From: Methanobacteriota archaeon
Lineage (GTDB): Archaea; Thermoplasmatota; Poseidoniia; Poseidoniales; Thalassarchaeaceae
Reading direction: 5' to 3'
Assembly: GCA_002719615.1 (NCBI GenBank)
Contig: PBHZ01000023.1
Span: forward strand, 19,309 to 48,126
Length of the DNA: 28,818 nucleotides
Within the stretch, counting starts at the first letter, position 1. Each line of letters opens with the position of its first letter. This document shows positions 16,725 to 24,574 of the stretch, in pieces. The translations under genes and the position numbers were made by a program. A model generated the notes under the pieces. It was not told where the DNA came from. It did not search any database and worked only from the letters and a program-made list of their open reading frames with translations.

Positions 16725-17633
16725 TTAAAGTCCGCTAAGGACTGCAACTAATCTAAGTTTACCTATCATTTCGTCGCTAGAACGAGCACCTAAAATAACT
16801 TGACAATTAGGATCCAAAACTGATAAGAAGCCGTCAGAAACTAAATTTAAATGTGATAATGTCATATCCGGCCCACCTTCGACTTGGATTAAGCAGCCTT
16901 TTGCACCTTCAACGTCAATATCATAAAGAGGAGATTGTCGTGCGACTCTTACAACTTTTTCTGGTTCATCTGTAAGGCCAGTACCAACGACCAGTGTAGC
17001 ATTTCCTGGCTTACTGACTATTGACTTTAGATCCATCAAATCAAGATTTATTTTTCCTACCTTGGACAGTGTAGTCACCAAGCCTTCTACTAATTCTTCT
17101 ATCCACTCTGATCCTGATTCCCAGTCTGATTTACGGTCTCTTGCCTGCCATGCGAGTCTTTCCATACTCAGTTTTATGCACATATCTGAAGCGTATTCTA
17201 TTTCAGGTAGAACATCCTTAGCAATAGTAGTGCGAAAGGGTTGTTCGGCAAAGGGCAAACCAACAATAGTAATAACTACGCTATCTGATTCTTTTGCAAT
17301 GGTGGCTAGTTCAGCAGAAATTCCAGAACCGGTCCCTCCTCCTAATCCTGACAATATTATAACCAATTCTGAATCCTTGAATAATGACTGAAAATCACCA
17401 ATTCCGTCGTTTAAACGATGTTTTGCCATCCTCCTTAGTGTAGCAGAACCTTTGTCTTCATCGCCTAATGATAGTTGGAGACAATGTGCAGCTTGTGCAT
17501 CTGAAAATGATTTTTTATCAACATCAATTAGAAGTAAATCAGCAGAACCTTCGGGACATCTAGAATGTGCTTTAGTAGCCCATTTACATCCTATCCCTCC
17601 AGCACCTAATATCAATATGGTGCTTCGGTCCAC
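16725..17633 (-). CDS. ftsZ: FtsZ-family tubulin homolog, minimal form
   Basis: The tubulin signature GGGTGSG is at 98-104 and the GTP-hydrolysis T7 loop NxDxxD is present as NLDLMD at 196-201. Downstream SPLYDIDVEGAKGCLIQVEG and GGPDMTLSH match the C-terminal FtsZ domain, and the end ILGARSSDEM...VLSGL corresponds to the usual IWGARxDE strand. The protein has only 302 residues. It starts almost at the first strand and stops right after the globular core, with no C-terminal linker or conserved tail peptide for membrane-anchor binding. The first nucleotide loop is LGAGGIGCK instead of the usual G-x-GGxGxN. The start is GTG at 17633, with a TATA box centred about 25 bases before it. It probably forms or assists a division ring, but a CetZ-like or accessory role is not excluded. 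Confidence 0.85.
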   Translation of the reverse strand: MDRSTILILGAGGIGCKWATKAHSRCPEGSADLLLIDVDKKSFSDAQAAHCLQLSLGDEDKGSATLRRMAKHRLNDGIGDFQSLFKDSELVIILSGLGGGTGSGISAELATIAKESDSVVITIVGLPFAEQPFRTTIAKDVLPEIEYASDMCIKLSMERLAWQARDRKSDWESGSEWIEELVEGLVTTLSKVGKINLDLMDLKSIVSKPGNATLVVGTGLTDEPEKVVRVARQSPLYDIDVEGAKGCLIQVEGGPDMTLSHLNLVSDGFLSVLDPNCQVILGARSSDEMIGKLRLVAVLSGL

Positions 17634-17654
17634 ACATTCCGATAGAGGATAGAG

Positions 17655-17662
17655 ATTTATAG
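17655..17662 (-). promoter_or_regulatory. TATA box of ftsZ
   Basis: On the minus strand GTATACTATAAATCTC lies in the 33-base gap between the TPR gene and ftsZ. The centre of CTATAAAT is about 25 bases before the GTG start, so the ftsZ message is probably leaderless. The start is preceded by CTATCGGAATGT. Confidence 0.55.
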
Positions 17663-17666
17663 TATA

Positions 17667-17972
17667 CTAATCATATTTTAGATATCTTTGATAACGACGC
17701 CTCTCATCTCTCGCCCATGCATTATCGGGTTCTAATTTCAAAACTCTATCATAATAGTTTATGGCATTTTCAAAGTCAGACAAATATCGGCCCTGCATAT
17801 GACCCATTACATTCAAGACAGGAATACAATCAGGATTATCCTCAATTAGCTTCAATAATATTGATTCTGCTTCAGAAATTTCCATTAATTCCATGTGATC
17901 TTCGGCCAGCCCTAAATCTCTAATTTGTTGATCATTTAGTTCGTATATATTCCTCCACGTAGGACCCGCCAT
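17667..17972 (-). CDS. Small TPR protein
   Basis: This 101-residue protein contains two recognisable tetratricopeptide units: one around EAESILLKLIEDNPDCIPVL and one around FENAINYYDRVLKLEPDNAW, with the typical Pro-Asp/Asn turn of TPRs. It has no signal peptide or membrane helix and is probably cytoplasmic. The ATG at 17972 is favoured because AGGAG lies about seven bases upstream; the longer in-frame start eight codons earlier lacks this. It is directly upstream of ftsZ on the same strand with a 33-base gap. TPRs mediate protein-protein contacts, so a partner role in division is conceivable, but only the neighbourhood supports it. Confidence 0.75.
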   Translation of the reverse strand: MAGPTWRNIYELNDQQIRDLGLAEDHMELMEISEAESILLKLIEDNPDCIPVLNVMGHMQGRYLSDFENAINYYDRVLKLEPDNAWARDERRRYQRYLKYD

Positions 17973-18109
17973 AACCCTCTCCTGTAGGCATAACATTTTA
18001 GGTTTCTGAGATATCTGTAATTGATAAAATACTAAGCAGTGTGAAAGCGCTATACTGGAACCTTAATAGCCTCCTTTAATCTGGAGGGATTTACCATAGA
18101 GGCCAAAGC

Positions 18110-18928
18110 ATGCAAGGGTTGGATTTGTTCTCTAAGAGACTCATGGTTTTAAGCCTAATTTTGATGTTTATTGCTGGTACTAGTCAAGCATTACATTCTG
18201 GTGTTGGAGGAGATGTTAATAATGAAGGAGATGTTACAATTGCAGGATGTACTTGTCATGCTTCAGAACCAGATAATTCGGTAACCATAGTTTTAGATGG
18301 AGTACCTTATCATTATTCAGCAAATACGAATTATGAGATGAGAATCCAACTAATTGGCGGCCCAGACATATTAAGTGGGGGGCAAACAGGAGGTTTTTCC
18401 ATTAGAGTCAGTAGTGGTACTCTATCGGCAGCAGAGGGATATGAAAACTTAGTTCAAAATTGGGAAGGTGATGAAAGTACTCTGACTCACACTTCATCAG
18501 GGTCAGAAACTGAAGATAGGGCTTGGAGTCTTATTTGGGCCTCTCCAGAAGCTAGCGAAGAAGAGCCAGTTACAATCTGGCTTGTTGGAAATTCGGTCAA
18601 TGGCGACCAAATACCTTCATCTCTAGATAGATGGAATAGGTTAAGTGTCACTCTAGAGGAAGGTGAAGATAATGGGAAAACAAGAACAATTTTTTCTGGG
18701 AATGGAGATATAAATCCCCCTGCACCGATAAATGAGGAAGTTGATTTACACCACATGGGAGCCAAATTAAGAGCGCATTGGCTAGGTCTTCTCGGTTTTG
18801 GAGCAGTAATTTTAGTGATTGTATTCTGTGGATTTTTCTTGAGATACGGTTTTTCAAGGCATTATGAAGGTCGTAGTAATCTGTTAAGACTAAGAATTAA
18901 GCACCTTCGAAGAGGTGATCAATTATGA
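18110..18928 (+). CDS. Exported membrane-anchored protein with CxCH motif
   Basis: An N-terminal hydrophobic segment (about 12-27, VLSLILMFIAGTSQAL) is a signal peptide or anchor. Next comes AGCTCHA, with C47, C49 and H50, close to a c-type heme site but with one residue between the cysteines instead of two. The central part (GGQTGGFSIRVSSGTLSAAE) resembles the extracellular Reelin-like or 'choice-of-anchor V' beta domains that often follow a CxxCH motif. A C-terminal helix (WLGLLGFGAVILVIVFCGFF, about 224-243) and a short basic cytoplasmic tail anchor it. As first gene of the respiratory operon it could replace cytochrome c1 as electron acceptor of the Rieske protein. That role, and heme binding itself, are inference. 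AGAGG lies seven bases before the ATG, and a small inverted repeat (CCTCC/GGAGG, 18070-18087) lies in the leader. Confidence 0.75.
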   Translation: MQGLDLFSKRLMVLSLILMFIAGTSQALHSGVGGDVNNEGDVTIAGCTCHASEPDNSVTIVLDGVPYHYSANTNYEMRIQLIGGPDILSGGQTGGFSIRVSSGTLSAAEGYENLVQNWEGDESTLTHTSSGSETEDRAWSLIWASPEASEEEPVTIWLVGNSVNGDQIPSSLDRWNRLSVTLEEGEDNGKTRTIFSGNGDINPPAPINEEVDLHHMGAKLRAHWLGLLGFGAVILVIVFCGFFLRYGFSRHYEGRSNLLRLRIKHLRRGDQL

Positions 18929-19374
18929 AAGACGATGTTGTAATGAAACTATTGCGAGACGTCAGTAGCGGAAAAGTAACAGTTGAAGAGGCTAGAGATG
19001 CCTTGGAAGGTGTGAATTTATCTGAAGAGAATTATACAAAGGCGGTCGATCATGGTGTGTTTAGTATGCCAAAACCGGGCACTATTGTCAGAGCAAGTAT
19101 CTCGCCATCAGGAGACTCGTGGTTGATAATTCTAGTAGGATTATGGGGGATACTTTGGACTTTATTTTGGTCAGGTTCTTTATCATATGGACTTTATAAT
19201 CGCTGGGATCAACAAATTCTTGCATTTAATTTAGGAATGACATTACTTACTTTGATAATAATGGGAATTGTGTATTTAAAATATGTAATGCCGGATGTTG
19301 TTGTTGTCAAGCACAGAAGAAACAAATATATAACTAAGAATGATACTGAAGCATGGAAAAAATATGAGGCATAA
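18925..19374 (+). CDS. Two-helix membrane protein of the respiratory operon
   Basis: This 149-residue protein starts four bases before the previous stop (ATGA overlap), so the two are translationally coupled. Residues 1-35 are soluble and read LLRDVSSGKVTVEEARDALE, which is reminiscent of a short SHOCT-like helical unit. Two membrane helices follow: WLIILVGLWGILWTLFW (about 66-82) and ILAFNLGMTLLTLIIMGIVY (about 98-117). The C-terminal tail is basic, with HRRNKYITKN. No cofactor ligands are obvious. Its tight placement between the CxCH protein and the Rieske gene suggests a small structural subunit of the same membrane complex. I recognise no family. Confidence 0.75.
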   Translation: MKDDVVMKLLRDVSSGKVTVEEARDALEGVNLSEENYTKAVDHGVFSMPKPGTIVRASISPSGDSWLIILVGLWGILWTLFWSGSLSYGLYNRWDQQILAFNLGMTLLTLIIMGIVYLKYVMPDVVVVKHRRNKYITKNDTEAWKKYEA

Positions 19375-19376
19375 CG

Positions 19377-20222
19377 ATGGCGAGAAAGTTTAAACTACGT
19401 CCTATTCCTTCAGAATCTGATGTAGAGGATGAATCTATCAAAATGATAGATAGAAGAGAATTTATGAGGTTATCATTTAATACGGCAGCAGGACTAATCA
19501 CAATGGCTAGTTTAGGTAGTGTAGGGTTTGCCGCATTGCTGATGGGGCAACCTGAATCTGATGGAGGAGATAGTGCCGTAAGATTTTGGGTTCCTTCGGG
19601 AGCAGAAGATACTTCATGGTACGGAGATAAGCACTTAGAGCCGATGAATTATAGTTCTTTTCAAACAGCAGCAGCAGCCACAAATACAGGTATGATAGGT
19701 GCTCAAGGAGTATGGTCAGGACTTCCAGTTAACGTAGTTTATGTTCCTCATGAAGAGAATAAAGATTTACCTCTCCAGTCTGATAAACCTAGATTCCAAT
19801 ACTTAGATGGATATGATCTTGGAGGAAAATATATCGGTTCTGGAAGAGAGGTGGAAGACGATGATACATACAGTACATTATCGATACATGACAATATGGT
19901 AATTATTTTCTCAAGATGCCCTCACTTGTGCTGTATACCAGGATGGCAGTTAGTTACTAATAATTACACTGGAGATACTTGGGCGGCAGGTGGAACTGAT
20001 GAAGGCGGAGATAAGCTTTTTTGCATATGTCATTCTAGTAGATTCGATCCCACTGCTATTGAAAAGAATAGTATGGGTAAAGGAGCTCCATTCGAGTTTA
20101 TTGGAATCAGAAAAACTGGAGGTCCTGCTCCAAATGGAATGCCTCTAATACCTTTTACAGTCAATGGCGATGTAGTAGAAGCATTGCCTGATTTCAAAGA
20201 TTGGTATGCATATTGTGGGTGA
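19377..20222 (+). CDS. Rieske iron-sulfur protein, TAT-type, membrane anchored
   Basis: The N-terminal DRREFMRLSFNTAAG (25-39) is a twin-arginine signal, followed by a hydrophobic segment (about 36-56) that probably remains as the membrane anchor. The [2Fe-2S] site is complete. Box one is C181-P-H183-L-C-C186 and box two is C216-I-C218-H219-S-S. C181, H183, C216 and H219 are the cluster ligands, and C186 and C218 form the usual disulfide. At 281 residues it is longer than bacterial bc1 Rieske proteins (about 190). The extra sequence lies between the anchor and box one. It takes electrons from quinol at the outer face of the cytochrome b complex encoded next. The gene begins two bases after the previous stop. 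Confidence 0.93.
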   Translation: MARKFKLRPIPSESDVEDESIKMIDRREFMRLSFNTAAGLITMASLGSVGFAALLMGQPESDGGDSAVRFWVPSGAEDTSWYGDKHLEPMNYSSFQTAAAATNTGMIGAQGVWSGLPVNVVYVPHEENKDLPLQSDKPRFQYLDGYDLGGKYIGSGREVEDDDTYSTLSIHDNMVIIFSRCPHLCCIPGWQLVTNNYTGDTWAAGGTDEGGDKLFCICHSSRFDPTAIEKNSMGKGAPFEFIGIRKTGGPAPNGMPLIPFTVNGDVVEALPDFKDWYAYCG

Positions 20223-20231
20223 GGTATTAAG

Positions 20232-21098
20232 ATGATTCAATTTTGGTTTTTATGGCTATTTATAGCATTGGTTGTTGTAATAGTTGCATTTACATTACGA
20301 AAGGAAAGAGACGATATGCCTAGAAAAGATATTCTAAGAGCCGTAGAATCTAATGCCAGTGAAATGGGATTTTCAGAAAAAATATTCTTATGGGCATTTT
20401 CATGGTTAGATACTAGATTTAGAATACAGGACTATTGGGGGATGAGTAGAGATGCATTCCACAGCGTACATAGGCAGATGCCTCTCACTCATGCTGAAAA
20501 ATACAAATTAAGAATAATATGGTATTGGTATCCATTGTATTGCTTAGGAGGAATTTCGTTCTTAGCTTTTATCATATTAGTGATAACCGGAAGTATTCTT
20601 GGATTATATTATGTCCCTGGGGGAGAAGGCGATCCAACTCCTGCGTATAGTAGTATGGAATTTATTATGACCACTTTACCGTTTGGATATATCATTCGTT
20701 CAATACATCATTGGACTACACATTTTATGGTTGCAGCAGTATTCTTACACATGTGTAGAGTATACTTCACAGGAGCATATCGTAATCCAAGAGAATTGAA
20801 TTGGTTAATTGGAGTAGCATTGATGTTTTTTGTGATCTTCTTTGGTTACTCAGGATACTTGCTACCATGGGATAGCTTGGCGTTTGGTGCTGCTACGATT
20901 GGAATCAATATGGCAACTGCGACACCTTTAATCGGAGATTGGATGGCTAATGCGTTGTTTGCAGGAACTACATTGTCAGGCCAAACAGTCACAAGAATGT
21001 ACTTTTTACATGTTTTCATTTTGCCTGTATTGGTTACAACATTAATTCTTATTCATCTATTTATCGTTTGGGTACAAGGGATTGCTGAACCACATTAA
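20232..21098 (+). CDS. Cytochrome b, N-terminal (b6-type) half
   Basis: The 288-residue protein carries the four-helix heme core of cytochrome b. Likely heme ligands are H159 and H173 on the second core helix (SIHHWTTHFMVAAVFLHM) and H260 and H275 on the fourth. Spacings of 14 and 15 match the b6 rather than the mitochondrial pattern. GYSGYLLPWDS (205-215) is the conserved Qo-side segment. An additional N-terminal membrane helix (about 3-21) is not part of classical cytochrome b. The chain stops after the fourth core helix, so the C-terminal half is supplied by the next gene, as in b6/subunit IV systems. GAGG precedes the ATG. Confidence 0.93.
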   Translation: MIQFWFLWLFIALVVVIVAFTLRKERDDMPRKDILRAVESNASEMGFSEKIFLWAFSWLDTRFRIQDYWGMSRDAFHSVHRQMPLTHAEKYKLRIIWYWYPLYCLGGISFLAFIILVITGSILGLYYVPGGEGDPTPAYSSMEFIMTTLPFGYIIRSIHHWTTHFMVAAVFLHMCRVYFTGAYRNPRELNWLIGVALMFFVIFFGYSGYLLPWDSLAFGAATIGINMATATPLIGDWMANALFAGTTLSGQTVTRMYFLHVFILPVLVTTLILIHLFIVWVQGIAEPH

Positions 21099-21110
21099 GG
21101 AGATTTTGAA

Positions 21111-23894
21111 ATGGGATTATTAGATAGGTTTGGAAGGATTGCTGATACTTATATTAGTGAAAGAGATGCTCTTGTTGAAGCAGAACAAGAAAGAAGAAGG
21201 GTTTTTGTTGGCCATTCTTTTTGGCCAACAGAGGTATTGAGAGACACGATAATCTTTGCAAGTATGATTATGGTAATAGTTTTTTACTCATGGATTGTAC
21301 CTCCTCCATTACACAGTGCTGCAGATCCTTTTGCACAAGCTGGATTCGTATTCCCTGATTGGTATGTTTTATTTTCTTATGGATATCTAAGATGGGGAGA
21401 ATATTTGCCTCAATATACCATACCTGCAGGACCTATCGGAGATTTCTTTGGTCAACCATTCATTTACTGGAATGCTGCATGGTGGGGCGCTGCGATAACA
21501 GGCATTCCAGTAGCAATTCTGGCATTACCTCCTTTCATTATTGGAAAAAGAGAAAAGAGAGGGGTTGAAGATCCATGGTTTGCGAGTGCTGGTGCTGCAT
21601 ATTTGGCGCATGTATGGTTCATATCTGTTTTCTCAATTAACATATTTTTAGAATTGTATGCAAAAGATTTGACTAACTATTGTTTTATAGATTCACATAA
21701 CAACTTTCTCTGTGGCCGACAGGCTCCTTGGACGGCTACAATTTTTAATGCAATACCTTGGATTTTAACCGCTATTTTCTTATTTGTAGTACTTTATTTT
21801 GTAATAAGAAAATTTTTACTAAACACTATGGGAGCCCGTGTCAATCCAAAAATAGGGAAACAAATTACAATTGGAACTTTAATAATAACGGTTCTTATTT
21901 CCACTGCGACTTGGCCTATTTATGAAGGAGGTTTTTGGAATTATGGTGGACTTGGTGCAATGGATAGTGTATCTCAATTAGATGAGATGAAAGAACAGCC
22001 GGAAGATACCTTAGTTCATTATGGTAAAGGAAATGTATGGGAGACATGGGAAGATGATTGTTTGCCATATTCTGAAACCACTGGGTTATCGGTATGGGAG
22101 ACAATTGAAGTAGAAGATTATGAAGATTGGTGTGTGATTACGGCTTCTAATTGGGTTAATTGGGGAATTTATCAACCAACTAAATATAAAATAATTGATT
22201 TTGCAGGAGTTAATGGGCATGCTGATCCTGAAACAAATAGGAATACTGCTGTGTCTGAATTCACATATAATGGCGACTCTAATAATCTCGAGCGAACGAT
22301 TTCAGAATCTAAAACATTCACCATAGAAGACTTGGGAGTAGATAAAATTCCAACAGACATAGGATGTAACTTTAGAACATCTACTTACGGCGTCGGGACA
22401 CACAGTCAAAGTATGAGTTTAGAAAACTCTCTAGGAGAGAATATATGGAATATGGAAGGTAATTCTTGTACCACTGAAACAATTTATTTAGATTCTGGAG
22501 AATCATATGTTTTGTATTACAGTACAACATCATCAGGGATTAATGAAAGTATTTCTATGATTACAGACTATAATGCAATAGCGTATCAACCGTTGATATT
22601 GGCTGAAGATGGTACAGCATTAATTAGAGAAGACAGTACTTTAACTATTCAAGAGATAGAAAAGATGGCAGTTAAAAATCCCACCTATCATAAAAATCCT
22701 AAAAGTCTGGATGCTAAATTGATTTATTCACTATTCATTCCCTGCCTAGGAGTGGGAGCAATGGTCTTCATGTTGATGCGCAGCATGGCAAGAGGGTACG
22801 AATGGGAAATGAATAAGTGTTATGGTTGTGACTTATGTGATGATGCATGCCCTGTAAGATTATTTAATGCAGGAGATAAATTGAATATAATCTACAATAC
22901 ATGGAATAATGAAGATGATGGAGTTCCATTGTATTCATGTTTGACATGTAGTGCATGTACTAATGCTTGCCCTCAATTAGTTGATTATGATTCATATGTC
23001 GATATTAGAAGGAATTTGATAGTAGGAGGACCTCCAGCTGCTGAAATACCACATACCGTTTTACAAGCAGTTTTAGCTGCTGAAGCAGACGAAGAAGAAG
23101 CATTTATTTCTACAGAAGATTATCCGATTGATTCAAATGTTGGATATTATCCTGGTTGTGTAGATTACATAGATCAGGAAATGATTTTTAGCCATGTTAA
23201 TGAAGGGACAATGAATCTTGGAGAAACTACAACTGCTGCTTTTACTCTATTTGAAGAACTGGGTCAAGAAGTGACATACTTGGGAAGAGATTTTCTGAAA
23301 TGTTGTGGTCATGACCAGAAGTGGCAAGGATTGACAGAGGTTTTCGAGAAATTGAAGCAGTATAACCAAAAGAAAATTGGTGAAAGTGGAATTGACACTC
23401 TAGTAACTTCATGTGCAGAGTGTTTCAGAACATTTGCTTTAGACTATGAACTAGATGATATGAAGGTCATGCATACTACTGAATATCTGACCGAGAAGGG
23501 TTTTGACATGGAATTACAAACTGAGGAAGATGTTACAGTAACATATCATGATCCATGTAGAATAGGTAGACAGATGAATATCTATGATGAGCCTAGAGAC
23601 TTAGTACAATCCGTAGATGGAGTCAGTCTTGTTGAAATGGAACATAATAAAGAAGATGGATTGTGTTGTGGAGTATCAAGTATGATGTCATGTAATGAAA
23701 ACAGCAGAGGTTTGAGATTACAACGATTTGATGAAGTCAAAGCCACTGGAGCAGATATTATGTTGACAACGTGCCCTAAGTGCGTTAGTCATTTCGAATG
23801 TTTGAAGTTCGAAGGAGATCCTAGGCATGATTTCGAAATATTGGATGTTGTTAGCTTCTTGGCAAGACAAGTTAACGCCAAAAAAAATAACTAA
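21111..23894 (+). CDS. Cytochrome b C-terminal half fused to HdrD-like iron-sulfur protein
   Basis: This 927-residue protein combines three parts. Residues 1-270 are the C-terminal half of cytochrome b, with PPPLHSAADP (64-73), a Qo-type PDWY (82-85) and about five membrane helices. Residues about 271-535 form a hydrophilic, acidic domain of unknown fold, predicted outside. A sixth helix (about 536-556) leads back to the cytoplasm, followed by basic residues. Residues 570-620 bind two [4Fe-4S] clusters (C570, C573, C576, C580; C610, C613, C616, C620). Two complete CCG domains follow: C683, C731-C732, C768, C771, then C816, C852-C853, C888, C891. This order is that of HdrD and relatives such as GlpC, and the CCG pattern is the one that carries the non-cubane clusters in heterodisulfide reductase. 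AGGAG precedes the ATG. The electron partner is unknown. Confidence 0.92.
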   Translation: MGLLDRFGRIADTYISERDALVEAEQERRRVFVGHSFWPTEVLRDTIIFASMIMVIVFYSWIVPPPLHSAADPFAQAGFVFPDWYVLFSYGYLRWGEYLPQYTIPAGPIGDFFGQPFIYWNAAWWGAAITGIPVAILALPPFIIGKREKRGVEDPWFASAGAAYLAHVWFISVFSINIFLELYAKDLTNYCFIDSHNNFLCGRQAPWTATIFNAIPWILTAIFLFVVLYFVIRKFLLNTMGARVNPKIGKQITIGTLIITVLISTATWPIYEGGFWNYGGLGAMDSVSQLDEMKEQPEDTLVHYGKGNVWETWEDDCLPYSETTGLSVWETIEVEDYEDWCVITASNWVNWGIYQPTKYKIIDFAGVNGHADPETNRNTAVSEFTYNGDSNNLERTISESKTFTIEDLGVDKIPTDIGCNFRTSTYGVGTHSQSMSLENSLGENIWNMEGNSCTTETIYLDSGESYVLYYSTTSSGINESISMITDYNAIAYQPLILAEDGTALIREDSTLTIQEIEKMAVKNPTYHKNPKSLDAKLIYSLFIPCLGVGAMVFMLMRSMARGYEWEMNKCYGCDLCDDACPVRLFNAGDKLNIIYNTWNNEDDGVPLYSCLTCSACTNACPQLVDYDSYVDIRRNLIVGGPPAAEIPHTVLQAVLAAEADEEEAFISTEDYPIDSNVGYYPGCVDYIDQEMIFSHVNEGTMNLGETTTAAFTLFEELGQEVTYLGRDFLKCCGHDQKWQGLTEVFEKLKQYNQKKIGESGIDTLVTSCAECFRTFALDYELDDMKVMHTTEYLTEKGFDMELQTEEDVTVTYHDPCRIGRQMNIYDEPRDLVQSVDGVSLVEMEHNKEDGLCCGVSSMMSCNENSRGLRLQRFDEVKATGADIMLTTCPKCVSHFECLKFEGDPRHDFEILDVVSFLARQVNAKKNN

Positions 23895-24154
23895 GAAAAG
23901 GCCAGATAAGCAGAAAAAAAGGATAAAAGGACATTAAATAAAATTCCAAATAATGTCATCTTCGCAACTTGTTCTTTTTGATAACCTAATGCTGTTAGCC
24001 ACAAAAAGAACCCAATCAAACCTCCGCAAGGAAGAGAAATCCAAGCAACTTCTAAATTTAGAAAATATACCATCAATACCCATATTGATATACCCTGTAA
24101 TAGTCCAACCAAGGAAAGAGGATCTTTCCACCAAGGTACAATGTATTCTTCCAT
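23891..24154 (-). CDS. Small membrane protein, unknown
   Basis: This 87-residue protein has about three hydrophobic stretches (SLVGLLQGISIWVLMVYFL, then GGLIGFFLWLTALGY, then MTLFGILFNVLLSFFSAYLA) and little else. It has no motif I can name. Its stop shares the bases CTAA with the stop of the convergent cytochrome b/HdrD fusion gene. The start is 81 bases from that of the divergent ferredoxin gene, and GTCGGATAGGT lies just ahead of the ATG. It may be an unrelated membrane protein or an accessory subunit of the neighbouring respiratory complex. Confidence 0.65.
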   Translation of the reverse strand: MEEYIVPWWKDPLSLVGLLQGISIWVLMVYFLNLEVAWISLPCGGLIGFFLWLTALGYQKEQVAKMTLFGILFNVLLSFFSAYLAFS

Positions 24155-24190
24155 ACCTATCCGACTGTAGTAGGAGCAATGAAACTGACG

Positions 24191-24199
24191 ATTATAAAC
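24191..24199. promoter_or_regulatory. Candidate TATA box in divergent region
   Basis: ATTATAAAC contains the palindrome TTATAA and is the only clear TATA-like element between the divergent starts at 24154 and 24236. On the plus strand it would give a start near 24220 and a short leader with GAGG at 24224-24227 for the ferredoxin gene. It could also serve the minus-strand gene. Confidence 0.35.
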
Positions 24200-24235
24200 A
24201 GTAGCCTTGTCAACTGAAGTAAAGAGGAACGTGAA

Positions 24236-24568
24236 GTGACTGAAAAAAGCGAACTTGCTGCCAGAAGAAATGCTGAGCAGAAAAGGATACGGATGATGTT
24301 AAATGCGATGCGTTCAGAAGAAAGGGCAAAAATAAAAGGAGGTTTAGATACAGTAGCATGGGTAAAAGAAGAGTTGTGCATTGGCTGCGATCAGTGCACA
24401 ATTGTTTGTGATGATGATGCTATTGAAGTCTACAAAACTCCAATGAAAAGTCCAATGATGGATGTTGATAACAATAAAAAAGCCAGAGTTTTAAGAGATC
24501 CTTGTACAGGGTGTAAGATATGTGTATTGGCATGCCCAACAGATGCTATAATCATGATAGATAGGTGA
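24236..24568 (+). CDS. Ferredoxin-like protein with two [4Fe-4S] clusters
   Basis: The 110-residue protein has a charged helical N-terminus (1-40, rich in R, E and A) and a two-cluster ferredoxin fold. The clusters are bound by C48-IG-C51-DQ-C54-TIV-C58 and C90-TG-C93-KI-C96-VLA-C100-P. The first motif ends in CD rather than CP. An acidic/basic loop of about 30 residues separates the clusters. It is a cytoplasmic low-potential electron carrier or the electron-entry subunit of an oxidoreductase. The neighbouring HdrD-like fusion is an obvious candidate partner, but this is inference from position. The start is GTG with GAGG eight bases upstream; the following membrane protein gene begins six bases after its stop. 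Confidence 0.88.
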   Translation: MTEKSELAARRNAEQKRIRMMLNAMRSEERAKIKGGLDTVAWVKEELCIGCDQCTIVCDDDAIEVYKTPMKSPMMDVDNNKKARVLRDPCTGCKICVLACPTDAIIMIDR

Positions 24569-24574
24569 TATAAT

